Origin: Saccharothrix sp. ST-888
GTDB taxonomy: Bacteria; Actinomycetota; Actinomycetes; Streptomycetales; Streptomycetaceae
Assembly: GCF_000955975.1 (NCBI RefSeq)
Contig: NZ_JYJF01000014.1
Span: 21,148 to 85,147, forward strand
DNA: 64,000 bases
Direction: 5' to 3'
Positions 60,411 to 64,000 of this stretch are shown here, in pieces. The notes under the pieces were generated by a model. That model ran no database searches. It was not told the DNA's origin and saw only the letters and a program-made list of their open reading frames with translations. Each line of letters starts with the position of its first letter. The stretch's first letter is position 1. The position numbers and the translations under genes are program-made.

Positions 60411-60472
60411 GTCCTCGGGGCTCCTCCCGAGGACCGATGGGGGCGCGTCCCGTGTTTCGGGGGCGCGCCCCC
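60411..60472 (+). terminator. Two hairpins after puuB
   Basis: GTCCTCGGG/CCCGAGGAC (60411-60434) and GGGGGCGCG/CGCGCCCCC (60439-60472) are both perfect 9-bp stems. They follow the tandem repeat and probably end the pot operon. Confidence 0.65.
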
Positions 60473-60560
60473 AATCCGTGGGTGCTCCTGCCGCGAACCG
60501 TGTAATAACCGCGGCCGGTCCCCCTCTCCGTGGTAGCCGTCCGACCAGGGAGGACACGCG

Positions 60561-60992
60561 ACGGAGAACACCCCCCGTACCGCTGCACTGGACTGGCTGG
60601 CCGCTGCCGCCGCCGTCGGCCCGACCGGTCTGCTGCTGGTACCCGCGGGCAGGCGCTGGGACGTCCTGCTGGCGCCCGGCCACCTCGGCCACCGAACGCT
60701 CGCCGTGCTGAGCCGAATGCCCGGGCGGGCCCGACCCGGCCCGGTCTACGCCGACTTCGGCGACGAGCACGTGGGGTTCCTGGTGCCGGTCGGCACTGCC
60801 GCACGCTGGGTCGGCACCGGGCTGCGCGGCGCCGGGGCGGGGACCTGGGTGGCGCTTCCGCACCCCGACCGGCCGGGCAGCAGCGGCGTCCGCTGGCTGG
60901 TGCCGCCCGATGGTTCCGGCGCGCTGACCGAGCCGGTCCTGTTCGAACCGGCCCTGCACGAAGCCGCCGCCGAGCTGTTCCGGACGGAGTAG
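60561..60992 (+). CDS. Small Prim-Pol-domain-like protein lacking a normal start codon
   Basis: About 143 residues with good streptomycete codon use. It aligns by eye with the second half of the protein at 4776: LLLVPAGRRWDVLLAP matches LLPAGRAFDVLDVP, GFLVPVGTAARW matches LFFVAVGTAQRL, and GTWVALP to GVRWLVPP matches GSWIAAPP to VRWLRRP. A strong ribosome site, AGGGAGGA (60547-60554), is 7 bases before ACG 60561. The in-frame window from the TAG at 60534 contains no ATG, GTG or TTG until 60705, so the start is either a non-standard codon or a lost GTG at 60558 (now GCG). A possible -10 TAATAA lies near 60503. Function unknown. Confidence 0.6.
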   Translation, partial: TENTPRTAALDWLAAAAAVGPTGLLLVPAGRRWDVLLAPGHLGHRTLAVLSRMPGRARPGPVYADFGDEHVGFLVPVGTAARWVGTGLRGAGAGTWVALPHPDRPGSSGVRWLVPPDGSGALTEPVLFEPALHEAAAELFRTE

Positions 60993-61202
60993 CGGGCCGT
61001 CGGCGGCACACGGACCGTTCCGACGACCTGTAAGGCTGAATCCCGGATCCCCGTCATGCTGTTCGTTGAGACCCACCTCCGCAGTGCTCAGACTGGAAGT
61101 CGAGCGCGGTAGCGCCGTAATCCCGTCGCCCGGCCCCATGTCGGGGGGCGCCGTACAAGGGACCGGCGGCAGGCGAGCCGTACGGAACTTCGGAGGATGA
61201 CC

Positions 61203-62726
61203 TTGAGCAAGCACATCACCCACTGGATCGACGGCGCCCCCGTCGTCACCGCCGGCGCCGCACCGCGCCGCGGTGACATCTTCGACCCGGCCACCGGCCA
61301 GGTGACCGGCCAGGTGGACTTCGCGGAGATCGCCGAGGTCGACCAGGCCGTCGCAGCCGCCGCCTCGGCCTTCACCGAGTGGCGCAACGCCTCGGTCGCC
61401 AAGCGCACCCAGGTGCTCTTCGCCTTCCGCGAGCTGTTCAACGCCCGCAAGGACGAGCTCGCCTCGATCATCGTCTCCGAGCACGGCAAGGTGCACTCGG
61501 ACGCGCTCGGCGAGCTGGCCCGTGGCCAGGAGGTCGTCGAATACGCCTGCGGCATCCCGCAGTTGTCCAAGGGCGGCTTCACCGAGCAGGCGTCCACCGG
61601 GATCGACGTCTACTCGATCCGCCAGCCGCTCGGCCCGGTCGCGATCATCTCGCCGTTCAACTTCCCGGCCATGGTGCCGATGTGGTTCTTCCCGATCGCC
61701 ATCGCGGCCGGCAACACGGTCGTGCTGAAGCCCTCGGAGAAGGACCCGTCCGCCGCCAACTTCATGGCCCAGCTGTGGAAGGAGGCCGGTCTGCCCGACG
61801 GCGTGTTCAACGTCGTCCACGGCGACAAGGTCGCGGTCGACCGGCTGCTGGAGCACCCCGACATCAAGGCCGTCAGCTTCGTCGGCTCCACCCCGATCGC
61901 CCGGTACGTCTACGAGACCGGCACCCGCTACGGCAAGCGCGTACAGGCCCTCGGCGGCGCCAAGAACCACATGCTGGTCCTCCCCGACGCCGACCTCGAC
62001 CTCAGCGCCGACGCCGCCATCAATGCGGGGTTCGGCGCGGCCGGCGAGCGCTGCATGGCCGTCTCGGTCCTGGTCGCGGTCGACCCGATCGGCGACGAGC
62101 TGGTCGACAAGATCAAGCAGCGGATGGCGACCCTCAAGGTCGGCCCCGGTTGCAACGGCGACTCCGAGATGGGCCCGCTGGTCACCGGCCAGCACCGGGA
62201 CAAGGTCACCTCGTACGTCGAGTCCGGCCTCGCCGACGGCGCCGAACTGGCCGTCGACGGCCGGAAGCACCTGATCGCCGGCGAGGACGCCGCCGGTGTC
62301 CCGACCGCCGACGGCTTCTGGCTCGGCCCGACCCTGTTCGACCACGTCAAGCCCGGCATGTCCGTCTACAACGACGAGATCTTCGGCCCGGTGCTGTCGG
62401 TGGTCCGGGTCGACTCCTACGACGAGGGCCTGGCGCTCATCAACGCCAACCCGTACGGCAACGGCACCGCGATCTTCACCAACGACGGCGGCGCCGCCCG
62501 GCGCTTCCAGCACGAGGTCGAGGTCGGCATGGTCGGCATCAACGTGCCGATCCCGGTCCCGGTCGCCTATTACTCCTTCGGCGGCTGGAAGGCATCGCTC
62601 TTCGGCGACGCCCACGCCTACGGAGCCGACGGCGTCCAGTTCTTCACCCGTGGCAAGGCCGTGACCCAGCGCTGGCTCGACCCCTCGCACGGCGGTATCA
62701 ACCTGGGCTTCCCGACCAACTCCTGA
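61203..62726 (+). CDS. mmsA: CoA-acylating methylmalonate-semialdehyde dehydrogenase
   Basis: 507 residues of the aldehyde dehydrogenase superfamily. Distinct MmsA marks are FNFPAMVPMWFFPIAIAAGN near residue 152, GGAKNHMLVLPDADLD and the catalytic cysteine in GAAGERCMAVS near 283. The usual catalytic glutamate site is replaced, as in all MmsA (HMLV in place of LELGG). The C terminus carries YGNGTAIFTNDGGAARRFQ and VPIPVPVAYYSFGGWK. It converts malonate or methylmalonate semialdehyde to acetyl- or propionyl-CoA, linking beta-alanine, valine and possibly polyamine breakdown. TTG 61203 is preferred: GGAGG (61192-61196) is 6 bases before it but directly touches the ATG at 61197. Confidence 0.94.
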   Translation: MSKHITHWIDGAPVVTAGAAPRRGDIFDPATGQVTGQVDFAEIAEVDQAVAAAASAFTEWRNASVAKRTQVLFAFRELFNARKDELASIIVSEHGKVHSDALGELARGQEVVEYACGIPQLSKGGFTEQASTGIDVYSIRQPLGPVAIISPFNFPAMVPMWFFPIAIAAGNTVVLKPSEKDPSAANFMAQLWKEAGLPDGVFNVVHGDKVAVDRLLEHPDIKAVSFVGSTPIARYVYETGTRYGKRVQALGGAKNHMLVLPDADLDLSADAAINAGFGAAGERCMAVSVLVAVDPIGDELVDKIKQRMATLKVGPGCNGDSEMGPLVTGQHRDKVTSYVESGLADGAELAVDGRKHLIAGEDAAGVPTADGFWLGPTLFDHVKPGMSVYNDEIFGPVLSVVRVDSYDEGLALINANPYGNGTAIFTNDGGAARRFQHEVEVGMVGINVPIPVPVAYYSFGGWKASLFGDAHAYGADGVQFFTRGKAVTQRWLDPSHGGINLGFPTNS

Positions 62727-62767
62727 TCGTGGGCCTGGGCCTGGGCTTGGTGCCTTGAGGCTGTGAC

Positions 62768-62879
62768 GCCCGGAGGGCTGCTCGGTCCGACTCCGCACGG
62801 TGGATGTGCGGGACGGACCCGGTAGCCCTCCGGGCTGTTCGCCCGTCTGCCCGTCTGCCCGTCGGGGGTCGACGGGCAG
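62768..62879. terminator. Two hairpins between mmsA and the convergent TetR gene
   Basis: GCCCGGAGGGCT (62768-62779) pairs with AGCCCTCCGGGC (62824-62835). CTGCCCGTC (62855-62863) pairs with GACGGGCAG (62871-62879). The two stems would end transcription from both sides. GCCCGTCT is repeated just before the second stem. Confidence 0.7.
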
Positions 62880-62882
62880 GAG

Positions 62883-63533
62883 TCAGTCGCTCCCGTTGGA
62901 GGCCCGACCGCCCACGCTGCGCCGCAGTTTCACCTGGACGGCCTTCGACACCACCGGACCGAGCCCGTCGAGCACTTCGACCAGCGCGCCGAGCTGGTCC
63001 AGCGCCGCAAAGGCTCCGGCGGCCCCGTCCGGATCGACCCCCTCGTAGAGCTCCAACCCGATGAAGGCGGCGGACACCGCCCGCGCCAGACCGGGGAGAT
63101 CGAGGAAGTCCGCCAGTGGATGCCCGACGAACAGCCGCTCCAGTACGCGCTGGATCTCGTCGGTCCACAGCCGCAGGGCATCGGCCGTGACCTCGGCCAG
63201 CTTGGGGTAGCCGGTCGCCCCGGCCAGGAACTGTCCGAGCAGCGCGACGTTCCCCAGCGCCCGCTCCTCCTCGTGGAGCTGCTGCCCGAGTTGCAGCAGA
63301 TCCCGCAGCGAGGTCGCCTCGTCGAAACGCGACCGGAAGCGTTCCAGCCGCAGCCCGGTCTCCCGGATGGCGGCTGCCGCCAGCAGACCTTCGACCGTCT
63401 TGAAGTGGTAGAAGACCAGGGCCTGGTTGGCACCGATCTCCGCGGCGATCGTCCGCGCCGAGACACCGGAGATGCCCTGCCTCTTGAGCGCGCTGATGGC
63501 AGCTTCCATCAGCCGCTCCCGTGTGTCGCTCAT
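62883..63533 (-). CDS. TetR-family transcriptional regulator
   Basis: 216 residues. The DNA-binding domain is MSDTRERLMEAAISALKRQGISGVSARTIAAEIGANQALVFYHFKTVEGLLAAA with the recognition helix near residue 38. The C-terminal domain contains FLAGATGYPKLAEVTADALRLW and a helical end. The long middle segment (RSRFDEATSLRDLLQLGQQ) fits a mixed TetR_C group. Targets are unknown; the DUF4166 gene directly upstream in the same direction is a candidate. The ATG at 63533 has no ribosome site but a close -10 sequence. Confidence 0.88.
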   Translation of the reverse strand: MSDTRERLMEAAISALKRQGISGVSARTIAAEIGANQALVFYHFKTVEGLLAAAAIRETGLRLERFRSRFDEATSLRDLLQLGQQLHEEERALGNVALLGQFLAGATGYPKLAEVTADALRLWTDEIQRVLERLFVGHPLADFLDLPGLARAVSAAFIGLELYEGVDPDGAAGAFAALDQLGALVEVLDGLGPVVSKAVQVKLRRSVGGRASNGSD

Positions 63534-63540
63534 GCGGTGC

Positions 63541-63546
63541 AGCGTA
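63541..63546 (-). promoter_or_regulatory. Putative leaderless promoter of the TetR gene at 63533
   Basis: TACGCT on the minus strand ends 7 bases before the ATG, the same layout as before the aminotransferase at 48435. Confidence 0.4.
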
Positions 63547-63658
63547 TCGGCACGGTTCCGACCGGACTCGCCGCGGAGATCGCTCCTGCTGTGCTGCTCC
63601 TGCGCTCCGGTTGCGCGGCGGGGTCCGGCGGCAGGAGCATCATCAGGCCGGAGCGTCA

Positions 63659-64000
63659 TCAGGTACGGGCGGACTCCCTGAGCGGGCGGACATGACTCGG
63701 GATGTCCGCCGAATCGACCGGCAGGTACTCGGTGGTGAACGACCCCCGGTAGCCGATGACCGGACCGAACACCGGATTGGTCACCCGTACGTCGATCCTG
63801 AACCGCCCGAGCCCGTCGTCGAACCACTCGTGCACCGTGGCCCGACCGCTCAACGCGGCAGGACAGCGCGGCGACCCGGGCAGACCGGAGACCCGCTGAT
63901 CCCCCGATGTGATCACCAGGCCGCCGAGCGGACTGACCCGGAACTCGAGATCCACCGCCAGGTGCTGGCGGGTTCCCAGGTAGTCGACGACGGTTCCGGG
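63659..64000 (-). CDS. DUF4166 family protein (truncated by the window end)
   Basis: The visible 113 C-terminal residues run VVDYLGTRQHLAVDLEFRVS, then GGLVITSGDQRVSGLPG, ALSGRATVHEWFDDGLGRFRIDVRV and NPVFGPVIGYRGSF. This matches DUF4166 proteins of unknown function. The reading frame is open to the last base of the window, so the start lies beyond it. The TetR gene follows 125 bases downstream in the same direction. Confidence 0.85.
   Translation of the reverse strand, partial: PGTVVDYLGTRQHLAVDLEFRVSPLGGLVITSGDQRVSGLPGSPRCPAALSGRATVHEWFDDGLGRFRIDVRVTNPVFGPVIGYRGSFTTEYLPVDSADIPSHVRPLRESART

Noticed and set aside
60366..62798. Leftward open frame of 810 codons opposite mmsA
   Set aside because: It shadows a certain gene and ends in the tandem repeat; no recognisable protein features.

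Overview
The window is a very GC-rich, tightly packed chromosomal segment from a streptomycete (Streptomyces or a close relative such as Kitasatospora). The evidence is the developmental genes nsdA and whiG, four tandem type I signal peptidases, the glnK-glnD pair directly downstream of amtB, GTG/TTG starts, and the conserved order smc-ftsY ... ffh ... rpsP-rimM-trmD-rplS ... rpsB-tsf-pyrH-frr-cdsA-rlmN. It reads as core chromosome. I see no phage, transposase, CRISPR array, tRNA or rRNA. About 47 genes are called, one of them a clear pseudogene.

Layout. 1-5.5 kb: end of smc, ftsY, and a convergent stand-alone Prim-Pol-type protein. 6-12.1 kb: nsdA, then the nitrogen-sensing operon amtB-glnK-glnD behind a GlnR-like box. 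12.3-19.3 kb: ffh, a GNAT acetyltransferase, a decayed FtsH-type protease gene, a SAM methyltransferase and a short-form prolyl-tRNA synthetase. 19.6-23.7 kb: a SprT-like zinc protein and the rpsP-khpA-rimM-trmD-rplS translation cluster. 23.7-29.0 kb: four signal peptidases, a Nudix hydrolase and a DUF2469 protein. 29.1-32.8 kb: yraN-comM-dprA (DNA processing) behind a pair of DnaA-box-like sites. 33-36 kb: whiG, a TetR regulator and an M23 peptidase homologue. 36.5-42.4 kb: rpsB-tsf, pyrH-frr, cdsA and rlmN. 42.5-44.4 kb: a leftward two-gene ABC transporter.

From 44.7 to 62.7 kb the genes form a polyamine/omega-amino-acid uptake and catabolism region. An Lrp regulator and a class III aminotransferase run leftward, divergent from an aldehyde dehydrogenase, a second aminotransferase and a PotD-type lipoprotein. 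A PucR regulator is divergent from a second aldehyde dehydrogenase, a second PotD, PotA, PotB, PotC and a PuuB-like FAD oxidoreductase. A methylmalonate-semialdehyde dehydrogenase follows. Together they could import putrescine/spermidine, oxidise or transaminate it to 4-aminobutyraldehyde and GABA, and dispose of semialdehydes. The assignment of each enzyme to a substrate is inferred from family and context. The window ends with a TetR regulator and a truncated DUF4166 gene.

The least expected observations are: an FtsH-like gene with four separate lesions; two related 17-bp-spaced DnaA-box-like elements, one before yraN-comM-dprA and one before the M23 gene; two divergent Prim-Pol-like proteins 55 kb apart, the second with no ordinary start codon; a family of long GC-rich intergenic hairpins; a 20-bp perfect palindrome inside the end of comM; two unrelated 13-bp tandem repeats; and an ABC ATPase with a degenerate signature motif. 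All functional statements come from reading the sequence and from general knowledge of the families. No database search was run.
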